DNA of 64,000 nucleotides from Streptomyces sp. GESEQ-4 (GCF_017948455.1 NZ_JAFFSU010000018.1:62001-126000); one strand, 5' to 3'. Shown: positions 51,282 to 62,115, counted from the stretch's first letter. Notes: a model not told the origin generated them from the sequence alone. Made by a program: numbers and translations.

Positions 51282-52022
51282 ATGCCCACGCCATACGGAT
51301 ACCGCGGCGGCATGGCGTTCGGCGTGGAGGAGCTGCGTGTGCTCCGCCGCGCTCTCGCCCTCGCCCTTCAGCCAAGCCCGGTCTCGGCCGAGGACGTCCA
51401 GGACTGCCTCCGCCTTGCCGAGTCCCTCGACGAGGCGATGCGTGAGGGGGCGCGGATGCGGGACTTCCTGGTGGCCGACGTCGCCCGGTACCGCGCCGCC
51501 CTGCCCGGCACCGCCGCCGGCTACCTCGCGCTGCTGGGGGAGGCGCTGCACGCGGGGTATCGGCCGGTTCCCGATGACATCACCGCGCTCCAGGCGCTGA
51601 GCGGCAACCCTGCCGCGGCCGCCCTCCTCGACCGCTGCCGAAATCTCGCCGGGCGGGAGCAGAGGGAGCAGCGGGATCAGCGTGATCAGCAGGAACGGCG
51701 GCATGAGTCGGGTGGGACGGGCGTACGCGGCCATCTCGCGCCCCGTGCGGGGCGATCCGCGACATCGCCCCTCGCACCCGGCGCCCCAGCCCCCTGGACG
51801 CGCCTCACAGCCCTTCCCGGCGGTCTCGCCGCGGACGCGGGGGAGGGGCCCGGACGTAAGCCCGACAAGAAGCCCGCCGAGAAACCGGCCCCCAAGCCCG
51901 CCCCCGCCCCCGCCGCCCCGAAGCCCGCGCGCCCCATCCCCACCCCGGGCGAGGTCTTCCCGCGCCGCAAACCCGCAGCGCCGCCCGCGAACCCGTCACG
52001 CCAGCTCGTCGTCGCAGGTTGA
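51282..52022 (+). CDS. Hypothetical protein with Pro/Ala/Lys-rich tail
   Basis: Protein of about 246 residues starting MPTPYGYRGGMAFGVEELRV; MAFGVEEL at 51312 is an alternative and neither has a clear ribosome-binding site. Residues 15-125 are alpha helical and look structured (RRALALALQPSPVSAEDVQDCLRLAESLDEAMREGARM). The remainder is low complexity, with QREQRDQRDQQERR followed by repeated KP and AP units. No family recognised. It is convergent with nothing and precedes a small membrane protein. Confidence 0.7.
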   Translation: MPTPYGYRGGMAFGVEELRVLRRALALALQPSPVSAEDVQDCLRLAESLDEAMREGARMRDFLVADVARYRAALPGTAAGYLALLGEALHAGYRPVPDDITALQALSGNPAAAALLDRCRNLAGREQREQRDQRDQQERRHESGGTGVRGHLAPRAGRSATSPLAPGAPAPWTRLTALPGGLAADAGEGPGRKPDKKPAEKPAPKPAPAPAAPKPARPIPTPGEVFPRRKPAAPPANPSRQLVVAG

Positions 52023-52101
52023 GCGGCACCCTTCGGTACAGGTGGACGAAAACCCTCAACCCGGCACCGTCCGCTCCACGCCCCGTGGCTACCCTGGTCG
52101 C

Positions 52102-52281
52102 ATGGACTATGTCTCCGCGCTGCTGCCCCCGGCCGTGATGGCCGTGTTCTTCATCGGTGTGATCCGGGTGATCGTGAGGAGCCAGGGCGGGGCCAACAAG
52201 GCCAAGGAGGACGCGGCCGTCGACGCCGCCATCGCGCGCTTGGACGGCGCCCGCCAGACCCCCTCCGGCACCGACGCCTGA
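52102..52281 (+). CDS. Small single-span membrane protein (59 aa)
   Basis: ATG 52102 gives MDYVSALLPPAVMAVFFIGV with one transmembrane helix, then a charged tail (RSQGGANKAKEDAAVDAAIA). It is followed by a very strong terminator at 52285. Conserved small proteins of this type occur in streptomycetes beside the BlaI-type gene, from memory. The function is unknown. Confidence 0.7.
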   Translation: MDYVSALLPPAVMAVFFIGVIRVIVRSQGGANKAKEDAAVDAAIARLDGARQTPSGTDA

Positions 52282-52284
52282 CGT

Positions 52285-52336
52285 AGGGCGTACGGCTCCC
52301 GTGCCCCTCGGGCACTTTCGAGCCGTACGCCCTTTT
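52285..52336 (+). terminator. Strong terminator with T tract
   Basis: Fourteen-bp stem (AGGGCGTACGGCTC/GAGCCGTACGCCCT) that encloses a second GTGCCC/GGGCAC hairpin and ends in TTTT. One of the few classic factor-independent terminators in the window. Confidence 0.9.
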
Positions 52337-52406
52337 CGTTCCCGTTTGCTCTCCATGTGCCCGCCCCGGGCGCCAATACGGAGATCTCCCACTATTGTGT
52401 CGAGTT

Positions 52407-52871
52407 GTGCCTCGCCCATTGGGAGAACTCGAAGACGCGGTCATGACGCGGGTGTGGAAGTGGAACCGCCCGGTGACCGTTCGAGAAGTCCTCGAAGATC
52501 TTCAGCAGGAACGGTCCATCGCCTACACCACGGTGATGACCGTTTTGGACAATCTCCATCAGAAGGGCTGGGTGCGCCGCGAGGCGGAAGGCCGGGCCTA
52601 TCGATATGAGGCGGTCTCCACCCGGGCCGCCTACGCCGCCGCGCTGATGAACGAGGCCTGGTCGCAGAGCGACAACGCGGCCGCCGCTCTCGTCGCCTTC
52701 TTCGGGATGATGAGCGACGAACAGCGGCAGGCCCTGCGGGACGCCATCCGCGTCGTCGGAGACCCGGAAGAATCCCCTGAACCCGCCGAAGAGACCGCCG
52801 CCACCGATAGCGCCGAACGCGATACGGGCGGGGAGAACCCCGGCTCGGCACCGGAGGCGGGCGGGCGATAG
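52407..52871 (+). CDS. BlaI/MecI/CopY family transcriptional regulator
   Basis: Winged-helix regulator of 154 residues starting at GTG 52407 (VPRPLGELEDAVMTRVWKWN). Core motif: VTVREVLEDLQQERSIAYTTVMTVLDNLHQKGWVRRE. A TATTGT hexamer lies about nine bases before the start, so the mRNA may be leaderless. No beta-lactamase or M56 sensor protease is adjacent, so its trigger and target are unclear. The C-terminal 35 residues are acidic and low complexity. Confidence 0.92.
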   Translation: MPRPLGELEDAVMTRVWKWNRPVTVREVLEDLQQERSIAYTTVMTVLDNLHQKGWVRREAEGRAYRYEAVSTRAAYAAALMNEAWSQSDNAAAALVAFFGMMSDEQRQALRDAIRVVGDPEESPEPAEETAATDSAERDTGGENPGSAPEAGGR

Positions 52872-52880
52872 CGTCCGCTC

Positions 52881-53414
52881 ATGTCAGCAGAGCGTCCCGA
52901 AGTCACCGCAAAAGCCATCACCGTCCGCCGGGCCCGCACCCGCGATGTACCGGCGGTGCGTCGACTCCTCGACACCTACGTCCGCGACGGGATCCTGCTC
53001 GACAAAGCCACGGTGACCCTTTACGAGGACATCCAGGAGTTCTGGGTCGCGGAACGGGACGACAACGCCGACGTGGTGGGCTGCGGCGCCCTGCATGTGA
53101 TGTGGGAAGACCTCGCCGAAGTGCGCACTCTCGCGGTGAAGCCCGGACTGAAGGGTGCCGGTGTCGGGCATCAGTTGCTGGAGAAGATGCTGCACACCGC
53201 GCGCTGGCTCGGCGTTCGCCGCGTATTCTGCCTGACCTTCGAAGTGGACTTCTTCAGCAAGCACGGCTTCGTCGAGATCGGCGAGACACCTGTTGACACC
53301 GACGTCTACGCGGAGCTGCTGCGTTCCTATGACGAGGGCGTCGCGGAGTTCCTCGGTCTCGAACGAGTGAAACCGAACACCTTGGGCAACAGCCGGATGC
53401 TTCTGCATCTGTGA
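52881..53414 (+). CDS. argA: GNAT acetyltransferase, likely amino-acid N-acetyltransferase (short ArgA type)
   Basis: GNAT protein of 177 residues. The acetyl-CoA loop is VKPGLKGAGVGHQLLEKMLH; ITVRRARTRDVPAVRRLLDT and VFCLTFEVDFFSKHGFVEIG match the short actinobacterial N-acetylglutamate synthase (Mycobacterium Rv2747 type). That enzyme makes N-acetylglutamate for arginine synthesis. The gene lies nine bases after the BlaI-type regulator and is probably co-transcribed. The symbol is a family inference. Confidence 0.78.
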   Translation: MSAERPEVTAKAITVRRARTRDVPAVRRLLDTYVRDGILLDKATVTLYEDIQEFWVAERDDNADVVGCGALHVMWEDLAEVRTLAVKPGLKGAGVGHQLLEKMLHTARWLGVRRVFCLTFEVDFFSKHGFVEIGETPVDTDVYAELLRSYDEGVAEFLGLERVKPNTLGNSRMLLHL

Positions 53415-53527
53415 TCGCCGACGAGATTTCAAGCGGACTGCGCTGCCCAGGTTCCCTATGTCCGAAACGCGCATGTTTCCGGACCAAGGATGACCTGTGG
53501 GTCTCTCCCAGGGGTTTGTGTTTTTCC

Positions 53528-53575
53528 AGCAAAAGCGGTTTGCTTTCCGATGTACTGCAGTACTGCATATAACAG
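53528..53575. promoter_or_regulatory. AT-rich palindromes upstream of lsr2
   Basis: AGCAAA-AGCGG-TTTGCT (53528-53544) is followed by GTACTGCAGTAC (53552-53563), a perfect 12-mer palindrome that overlaps TGCAGTACTGCA. TATAAC at 53567 may be a -10. The A/T content is high for this genome, which would suit self-binding by the AT-preferring Lsr2. Confidence 0.6.
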
Positions 53576-53639
53576 GGGACGGCGAAACGGCGGACGCCGG
53601 AGACCCCATGCCCTCAAGTTATCGATGAAAGGAAATCCG

Positions 53640-53975
53640 GTGGCACAGAAGGTTCAGGTCCTTCTTGTCGACGACCTCGACGGCGGCGAGGCGGACGAGA
53701 CCGTGACGTTCGCGTTGGACGGCAAGACGTACGAGATCGATCTCACGACCGCCAATGCGGACAAGCTGCGCGGCCTTCTCGAGCCTTACGTGAAGGGTGG
53801 TCGTCGCACCGGAGGCCGTGCTTCGGGTGGACGCGGAAAGGCGCGTGCCGCTTCGGGTGGCAGCCAGGACACCGCGCAGATCCGCGCCTGGGCGAAGGAG
53901 AACGGTTACGAGGTCAACGACCGCGGCCGTGTTCCCGCGACCATTCGCGAGGCATACGAGAAGGCGAACGCCTGA
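53640..53975 (+). CDS. lsr2: Nucleoid-associated protein Lsr2
   Basis: Lsr2 of 111 residues from GTG 53640 after AAGGA (VAQKVQVLLVDDLDGGEADE). The N-terminal oligomerisation domain runs to about residue 60; the C-terminal DNA-binding domain contains the AT-hook-like RGR loop (NDRGRVPATIREAYEKANA). Lsr2 silences AT-rich foreign DNA in actinomycetes. A near-copy of its last codons lies directly after the stop. Confidence 0.97.
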   Translation: MAQKVQVLLVDDLDGGEADETVTFALDGKTYEIDLTTANADKLRGLLEPYVKGGRRTGGRASGGRGKARAASGGSQDTAQIRAWAKENGYEVNDRGRVPATIREAYEKANA

Positions 53976-53976
53976 T

Positions 53977-54018
53977 CGCGAGGCCTTTGGCAAGGCCTAT
54001 GACAAGGCCGACGGCTGA
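53977..54018 (+). repeat. Vestigial duplicate of the lsr2 3' end
   Basis: After the lsr2 TGA the sequence reads REAFGKAYDKADG-stop in another frame, resembling Lsr2 REAYEKANA-stop. It looks like a short tandem duplication of the 3' end. It overlaps the last codons of the convergent SCO3374-like gene. Confidence 0.5.
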
Positions 54019-54812
54019 GCGCAAGCGCGCCGCAGCCGCAATCGGTGGCAGTGGGTTGCCACCGTGTGCACAAGTCGCACGAGATCGGGGGCGTCTCCAC
54101 CGCCCCCCAGAGCCGACAGCGTCGGCAGCGAGGCTTCGACCTCGCATCCCGGCTCGGGGGGTCGCAGCCACACGGCGGCCCCCCGGAGGGCTGCGGTCGC
54201 GGTCCACGGCGGCCGGACTCCCGTGATGGAGCACCGTCCCGGAGGCACGGGTGCGTCCATCAGGTCGCCCTCGCCGAGCGCTGTCAGGTCGAGCGCCAGC
54301 GTGCCCCACTCCAGCCAGTCCAGCAGCCCGGGCAGCTCTTCCCTGCTGCCCGCGGCCACCAGCAGCCGCATCCGGTCGCCCTGTACGGCCACCGGGGAGC
54401 CCGGCGCCAGGTGGCGCAGCGCGGACCGGCCCGCCTCGGCCGGCACGTCCAGGACGTCGAAGCGCAGGCCGAGTGGAAGTCGTACGGGAATCCCGGGCAC
54501 CGTCGCCCATCCCAGTTCGTTCTCGTACCACCGGCGGACCTGATCGCTCGGATCGAGCGGTCGCCGGGGGAAGGGGACCGCTGTGGAAACGGTGGAGGCG
54601 GTGGAGATTGCGGGCGAAGTCGAGCGGCCGGTGGCAACCATGCCAAGCGCAACTGCCGAAGGACCGTGCGAGTTACGCTGGGTGTCCACGTGAGTGCGCA
54701 GCGTGCTGGATAAGGGGGCGTGCGGGGGTGTGGGGTCGTGCAAGGTTGTTCGCCCGTAGCGGAGGGAACGGGTGCGCGCGGCATGGACTGTCGGTGCGAG
54801 CGGGTAAGACAT
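53997..54812 (-). CDS. SCO3374-like family protein of unknown function
   Basis: Protein of up to 271 residues. The first 85 residues are low complexity with many Ser, Thr and Pro, so the true start may be later (for example Met58). The conserved part begins near VRRWYENELGWATVPGIPVR and includes LGLRFDVLDVPAEAGRSALRHL. It resembles the N-terminal region of bifunctional primase/polymerase proteins (which share YENELGW-type motifs), but catalytic acidic residues are not evident. I recall this family as located between lsr2 and clpC1 in streptomycetes, and that fits. Confidence 0.75.
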   Translation of the reverse strand: MSYPLAPTVHAARTRSLRYGRTTLHDPTPPHAPLSSTLRTHVDTQRNSHGPSAVALGMVATGRSTSPAISTASTVSTAVPFPRRPLDPSDQVRRWYENELGWATVPGIPVRLPLGLRFDVLDVPAEAGRSALRHLAPGSPVAVQGDRMRLLVAAGSREELPGLLDWLEWGTLALDLTALGEGDLMDAPVPPGRCSITGVRPPWTATAALRGAAVWLRPPEPGCEVEASLPTLSALGGGGDAPDLVRLVHTVATHCHRLRLRRACAQPSALS

Positions 54813-54853
54813 CCCTAGTGAGAGGGGGCGACACGCAGGACAGGGCGTCTCAC

Positions 54854-54870
54854 GTTCGCCATCGGCGTAC
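54854..54870. promoter_or_regulatory. ClgR-like box upstream of clpC1
   Basis: GTTCGCCATCGGCGTAC is an inverted repeat with one mismatch (GTTCGC, five bases, GCGTAC). It matches the operator I know for ClgR, the activator of clp and lon genes in Streptomyces. It lies 204 bases upstream of the clpC1 ATG. Confidence 0.78.
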
Positions 54871-55073
54871 TGATGGTGAGGGTAACTGCCTGGCCTGCGG
54901 GAACATCGTCTCGCACCATCGGGTTGGAGCAGATGTCGGCGTTAGCGGGGTCAGGAGGCCATCGACGGTGTCGGCAGTTGGAATGAGCGGTCCCCGCTTG
55001 CGGGACTAAGCTGCGGAAGGACAGGGAGGGGAAGTTCCCCCCACTGCCTGACCGCTCTGAGGAGCGATTAACG

Positions 55074-57599
<2,526 letters not shown>

Positions 57600-57616
57600 G
57601 CCTCACAGCGGACTCA

Positions 57617-57663
57617 CAGCGGAAAGGGGCCGGTGCCGTAAAGGCACCGGCCCCTTTCCGCTG
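57617..57663. terminator. clpC1 terminator, 21-bp perfect stem
   Basis: CAGCGGAAAGGGGCCGGTGC(C) pairs perfectly over 21 bp around the loop GTAAA. It is placed between the convergent clpC1 and NACHT-gene stops. The same stem core is repeated at 61442-61472 on the far side of the NACHT operon. Confidence 0.93.
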
Positions 57664-57684
57664 CGGCGTTCAGGCCGATCGTGT

Positions 57685-60600
57685 TCAGGCCAGCCCCACC
57701 GTCAGGCGCGGCAGGCTGGCCCGGAGCCGGGTCAGTCCCGGATCGTCCGCGTTCAGCCGATGCCCCCGCGCACACACCAGGTTGAGCGTGCCGAGTGAGG
57801 GAAACGCCTCCGCCAGTACCTCCACACCCCGAAGCTCCGTCAGCTGCCACAGATGCAGCGACCGTACCCCTGGCATGGCGCCGAACTGCCGGAGCTCGGC
57901 GAAGGTCCGGACGGTGGTGTTGACCTCGCGGATCCGCCCGGAATCACGGACGAACTCCCAGAACTCGGCGGGATTCAGCGGCAGGGGCAGCACGACGGAG
58001 GTGAGCGCCTCCCACGCATCGAGTCCCCGTGTGTCCACCAGCCGCTGCGCGGTCAGCGCCAGTCGCTCGACCCCCTGGTGCACGGGCAGGGACGTCACCG
58101 AGGTGAGGTGGGGAGTCGACAGGGTCAGTGAGGTGAGCGCGGGAATCTCCGCCAGCTTCCCCAGGTCCTCGGGCTGCAGCGGCATGCGCAGGGACAGATC
58201 GGTGAGCGCGGGCAGCTCGGCGACGGCCGAGATGTCCGTCAGAGCCGAGGCGTGCTCGGTCGCGGTGAGCTGGTGCAGTTGCCGGCCGTGCGAGCGCAGG
58301 AAGTCCAGGTCCTTCAGGGCGGGCAGCCGTTCCAGGCGCAGCTGGCTCAGGGGCGGCAGCCGGGCGTCGGCGAGTTCGCGGGAGGTGAAGGGGCCGCTCA
58401 GGGCGAGCCGCCCGGCTGTCGGCAGCTCGTGCACCAGGTCCAGCTGCTCGCGGGTGCTCACCGGCAGTGCGCGGCTCGGCAGTATCCGGCTGAGTACCGA
58501 GCGGGCGTACTCGGCGGCAGGGAAGTTGTTCCACGCGTGCATCAGCCGCACCTGCACGGTGCCCGGCAGCCCCGGAGTGCTCACGAGCCGTCGCGCATAC
58601 GGGATCGCCTCCGCGCCGCCGACTCGGCCGACCAGGTCGGCGACCGCCCGGCTCCGTGCCGGGCCCAGCTCCTCGGGGGTGGGCAGGAACTGAAGGACGT
58701 ACGGTCCGAGCCGCGCGACCTGTGAGACGTCGTCCGGGGTGAGGGAGCTCATGAGGGCGGCGATCCGTGCGCGCACCCGCTCCTGGAGTCCGGTGTCGAG
58801 CCAGGCGGCGTGCTGGGCGCACAGGGCGGTCAGCACGGACAGCTGGGTGCGCAGCGGCTTGGGGACGCCCGGGGCGTCAGCACGGGCGATGAGGCCTGTC
58901 AGCAGCTCGCCGATCTCCCGTCGGCAGTGGCCGGCGGCCAGCAGGATGACGTCCTGCCACAGCGTGTCGTCGGCGTTGCGGCAGAGCTCCCGCAACGATT
59001 CGCTCTCCACGAGTTCCTTGGCGGCGAGGAAGTCCTGGAAGGTGCGGTGGATGAACTGGTAGGAGTCGTCGCCGCGTTCCTGGAGCAGGCCGGAGCGGTT
59101 GAGCAGGTGGGTGAGGACGGCCTCGGGGGTGCCCTGGCCGCGGGCCCGTTCCATGCCGGCCAGCGCCGCCGCCAGCTGTGGTCGGGCCTGGCCGCGGGTG
59201 AACTCGGACTGGCCCCCGCGCACCAGCCAGACCGCGATGCGCTGGAGGATCTGGTGGTGCTCCTCGACGGTCAGGCTGATGCCGTCCGGGGCGTCCACCC
59301 GGCGCCGCCGGTCGCGGTGGCCGAGGAGCATCTCCAGGGCCGCCTGGTAGAGCCGGAACCGGGTCTCCGGCAGGAAGCCCTGATGCCGGCGGTGCAGCGC
59401 GCAGATCACCGCGCACAGCAGCGGCGTGCGGGCCAGGTCGCTGAGCGCGGGGTTGTGCCGGAACTGCTGGGACAGGTCCTGTGCCAGCTCCTCGAGCAGT
59501 GCGTGGTCGTCGTCCTCCAGGCGGGCCGCGCGATGCCAGGAGGAGATGAACGTCTGAACGTCCTCGTCCCGCATCGGCAGCAGCCGCAGCTCCTCGAACC
59601 GCTCCTCCTCCAGCCAGTCCGGCTCCACCGCCAGGGGGCGTACGGTCGCCACACAGCGGGTGCGCGGGTAGCGCGCGAGCAGCGCGCACAGCCAACGGTG
59701 CGCCTCCTCCCGGTCCGCCTGCGGAACCTCGTCGAGGCCGTCCACCAGCAGCAGCGCGCGCCCCGCCTCCAGCACCCGGCCCGCCCAGCCCTCGGGCGGC
59801 TCGTCGACCAGCAGCCGGGCGGCGTGCGGCAGCCCGGCGGGCGAGGGGAAGGCGCCGTTGTGGGAGTGCAGGGTGCGCAGCGGGACGACGAACGGGACCA
59901 GGCCGTTGAGCCCCGCCAGGGTGGAACCCAGGGTGCCGGCGGCGGTGTGCGCGGCCAGCCACCACACCAGCGTCGTCTTGCCCGCGCCCGCCTCACCGCG
60001 CAGCAGCACGCGCGGACGGACCGACAGCAGGGTGTCGATGCGCTGCGGAGTGCGCCCGGTCGTGGAGAAGGGCTGCCGTGTCGTCGTCGTGTCCAGGTTC
60101 CGCGCGGCCGCCTCGGAGATCCGGGGGACCGCCTCCAAGTTCAGATAGGCGGTGTTCAGGTCCCATTCCGTCTCGCGGCGCGTGAGATCGTCCAACCCGA
60201 AGATCCGCATCCGCCGGAACGCGATCTCGACAGCCCGGGCGTAATCGCGCTCGTACGCGCTGTCCTGAGGATGGTGGCGCGTGATCGGCTCGGTGTCCGG
60301 GATGTCGTACGGCAATTCCGTCAGGTTTGCCATCGGGACGCCCTCGGCGCGTAAGTGGCCCCGGCCGCGCGGGATCGAGGTGACGATGCCCAGCAGGACA
60401 TCGCCCGCGAAGACCGGGGCGCCGGACAGTCCGGCCAGCGGGCTGGGGCCCGGCGCCGGCGGTTCGGTCGCCGGGGCACGGTCGAAGGAGAATGTCAGCA
60501 CCGAGCGCGGGTGGGCGGCGGCGGGCAGGACGCTACCGGTGAACTGGTCGGTGGCCAGATGCCGCCCGGCGTGCCGCTGGATGTCCGGGTAGCCGATGAT

Positions 60601-60897
60601 CTCGCAGTCCGGCAGCGCCTGTTCGGCGGCGAGGTGGCCGACCCGGACGTGGGTCGAGCAGGGCAGTTCGTCGGCGGTGAGGAGCAGCGCGGCATCCTGC
60701 TCGGGGTCGGACCAGACGACCTCGGCGGGCGTACGACCGCTGCGCCGGGGGTGGGCGACCTCCGGCTTCGCCTTCGTGATGTCGCCGAGGACATGGGCGC
60801 AGGTCAGCACCAGCCGCCCGTTGAGCGCGACTCCGCTGCCCTGCCGGTCGCCCAGCACCACGACGGCGCGGCTCGCGGGGGAGTCCCCGGGGGTCAT
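57685..60897 (-). CDS. Trypsin-like protease / NACHT NTPase / leucine-rich repeat protein (NLR-like)
   Basis: Protein of 1070 residues with three modules. Residues 1-195: chymotrypsin-fold protease with His35 (LTCAHVLGD), Asp68 (DPEQDAALLL) and Ser158 (LAGLSGAPVF), that is, an intact triad. Residues about 285-660: NACHT-type STAND ATPase with Walker A GEAGAGKTT (301-309), Walker B LLLVDGLDEVP (382-392) and a C-terminal helical part (RTPLLCAVICALHRRHQGFL, YQFIHRTFQDFLAAKEL). Residues about 850-1070: short leucine-rich repeats (LPALTDLSLRMP, IPALTSLTLSTP). It lacks a signal peptide, so it acts in the cytoplasm. Architecture equals sensor-switch-effector NLRs; defence or self-killing is inferred. 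Confidence 0.9.
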   Translation of the reverse strand: MTPGDSPASRAVVVLGDRQGSGVALNGRLVLTCAHVLGDITKAKPEVAHPRRSGRTPAEVVWSDPEQDAALLLTADELPCSTHVRVGHLAAEQALPDCEIIGYPDIQRHAGRHLATDQFTGSVLPAAAHPRSVLTFSFDRAPATEPPAPGPSPLAGLSGAPVFAGDVLLGIVTSIPRGRGHLRAEGVPMANLTELPYDIPDTEPITRHHPQDSAYERDYARAVEIAFRRMRIFGLDDLTRRETEWDLNTAYLNLEAVPRISEAAARNLDTTTTRQPFSTTGRTPQRIDTLLSVRPRVLLRGEAGAGKTTLVWWLAAHTAAGTLGSTLAGLNGLVPFVVPLRTLHSHNGAFPSPAGLPHAARLLVDEPPEGWAGRVLEAGRALLLVDGLDEVPQADREEAHRWLCALLARYPRTRCVATVRPLAVEPDWLEEERFEELRLLPMRDEDVQTFISSWHRAARLEDDDHALLEELAQDLSQQFRHNPALSDLARTPLLCAVICALHRRHQGFLPETRFRLYQAALEMLLGHRDRRRRVDAPDGISLTVEEHHQILQRIAVWLVRGGQSEFTRGQARPQLAAALAGMERARGQGTPEAVLTHLLNRSGLLQERGDDSYQFIHRTFQDFLAAKELVESESLRELCRNADDTLWQDVILLAAGHCRREIGELLTGLIARADAPGVPKPLRTQLSVLTALCAQHAAWLDTGLQERVRARIAALMSSLTPDDVSQVARLGPYVLQFLPTPEELGPARSRAVADLVGRVGGAEAIPYARRLVSTPGLPGTVQVRLMHAWNNFPAAEYARSVLSRILPSRALPVSTREQLDLVHELPTAGRLALSGPFTSRELADARLPPLSQLRLERLPALKDLDFLRSHGRQLHQLTATEHASALTDISAVAELPALTDLSLRMPLQPEDLGKLAEIPALTSLTLSTPHLTSVTSLPVHQGVERLALTAQRLVDTRGLDAWEALTSVVLPLPLNPAEFWEFVRDSGRIREVNTTVRTFAELRQFGAMPGVRSLHLWQLTELRGVEVLAEAFPSLGTLNLVCARGHRLNADDPGLTRLRASLPRLTVGLA

Positions 60898-61328
60898 CGG
60901 GCGGGCGGCGCGGGGAAGGGGACCGGGACGGTGTTCCCGGGGCCCGTGTCACTTCGGCGGTCGTCCTGGCCGGATCCCGCGTCACTTCCCAGGCCTTCGT
61001 CGCCGAAGCCCGCCGTACTGCCCCGGTCGTCGTTGCCGACCTGCCAGGGCCCGCTCGTCGTGGAATCGCGCGGGGTGAGGGTGAAGGCGATGCGATGCGT
61101 ACGGCCCGTGCTGCGGGCGGCGTCGGCGCCCGCCTCCGCGACCCAGGCCCGGACCTTGCCGCCGCCCTTGGTCTCCTTGCGCAGCTCCACGGTGAACTCC
61201 ATGTCGATGGAGCCCACTTCGAAGGAGACCGGCTGCCCTGTGGCGCGGGTGGCCGCCTCGATGAGCTGGTCGCGGACAGAGGCGATGGCGTCGGCGAGAT
61301 CGATGCCGTCGACGGCGTGACTGTCCAT
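60894..61328 (-). CDS. Trypsin co-occurring domain protein (Trypco2-like)
   Basis: Protein of 144 residues, ATG 61328 (MDSHAVDGIDLADAIASVRD), with GGGGG just upstream. The N-terminal 75 residues match the small domain that recurs beside trypsin-like/NACHT proteins in actinomycetes (LADAIASVRDQLIEAATRAT, VSFEVGSIDMEFTVELRK, GGKVRAWVAEAGADAARSTG, HRIAFTLTPRD). The tail is disordered, rich in Gly, Asp and Ser, and may be the protease target. The stop overlaps the protease-NACHT ATG (ATGA), so both proteins are produced together. I infer inhibitor, adaptor or substrate. Confidence 0.8.
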   Translation of the reverse strand: MDSHAVDGIDLADAIASVRDQLIEAATRATGQPVSFEVGSIDMEFTVELRKETKGGGKVRAWVAEAGADAARSTGRTHRIAFTLTPRDSTTSGPWQVGNDDRGSTAGFGDEGLGSDAGSGQDDRRSDTGPGNTVPVPFPAPPAR

Positions 61329-61441
61329 GTGTCCCCCGTGGAGTGCGCGTCCCTGCACCTGGAAGTCTTTGCAACTACCAAGATTTTACTGTGCTTTGGC
61401 GCGTCGCATGAGGCTTCGTCAGCAATTCGGCGAGCTGACGA

Positions 61442-61472
61442 AGGGGCCGGTGCACACACGGCACCGGCCCCT
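61442..61472. terminator. Terminator of the acid phosphatase gene
   Basis: AGGGGCCGGTGC/GCACCGGCCCCT, a 12-bp perfect stem with a seven-base loop, 14 bases past the phosphatase stop. Its stem is identical to the inner part of the clpC1 terminator at 57624-57655. Confidence 0.88.
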
Positions 61473-61485
61473 GAATCCCGCGCTC

Positions 61486-62115
61486 CTACGACAGCTGACC
61501 GTCGTAGTCCGGCAGCTTGTACGTCTTCTCGGCGTGGCCGCCCGAGAGGTCGGTGGCGCTGTTTCCGATGTTGGCGATGATCGTGTAGCCCTTGTTCTCG
61601 ATGTCGACGCGCTGGGCGGTCTTGTAGTCGGCGACGTTCTTGAAGAGGTCGAGGAAGTTGCGGACGTAGAGACCGGAGACGTCGTAGCCCTGGTGCTCGA
61701 GGTTGTACTCGGTGGGCGCGTAGATGATGCCGGGGCGGGCGGTCACGAAGAAGAGGTCGACGCCGTGGGCCTGGGCGTACTCGGCGACCTCCAGGACCGG
61801 CTGGTTGGCCGGCTGCGGGTAGCTGAAGCCGAAGTCGGTCTCCAGGGCGGTGTTGTCGATGTCGAGGACGATCGCCTGCTTCTCGCCCGGCTTGGTGGCG
61901 GCGATGCGCTGCTTCACGTACGGCATCGCCTGGTCCATCACCGCCTGGCAGTCCCGCTGCCAGGTCGCGTAGTCGACGTCCTCGGCTGCGGCGGCGCTGG
62001 CGGACGTGCGCGGGGCCGTCGCGGCCTGGGCGCCGGCGGGGACGGCCATCGCGGTGACGGCGACGGTGGCGACGGCGGTCATGCCGATACGGCGCGTCCA
62101 GGTGCCTCTGCTCAT
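61486..62115 (-). CDS. Secreted HAD-family acid phosphatase (class B-like)
   Basis: Exported protein of 209 residues. The signal peptide is MSRGTWTRRIGMTAVATVAV-TAMAVPAGAQA with a cleavage site near AQA-A. HAD motif I is DIDNT with Asp85 and Asp87 (IVLDIDNTALETDFG), motif II LFFVTARPG, motif III region ENKGYTIIANIGNSATDLSGG. It probably frees phosphate from organic phosphates outside the cell. A GTTAC-N6-GTAAC dyad lies about 90 bases upstream. Confidence 0.92.
   Translation of the reverse strand: MSRGTWTRRIGMTAVATVAVTAMAVPAGAQAATAPRTSASAAAAEDVDYATWQRDCQAVMDQAMPYVKQRIAATKPGEKQAIVLDIDNTALETDFGFSYPQPANQPVLEVAEYAQAHGVDLFFVTARPGIIYAPTEYNLEHQGYDVSGLYVRNFLDLFKNVADYKTAQRVDIENKGYTIIANIGNSATDLSGGHAEKTYKLPDYDGQLS

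Noticed and set aside
57617..57663. Terminal inverted repeat of an insertion sequence
   Set aside because: It is a simple terminator stem between convergent genes, and no transposase exists in the window.
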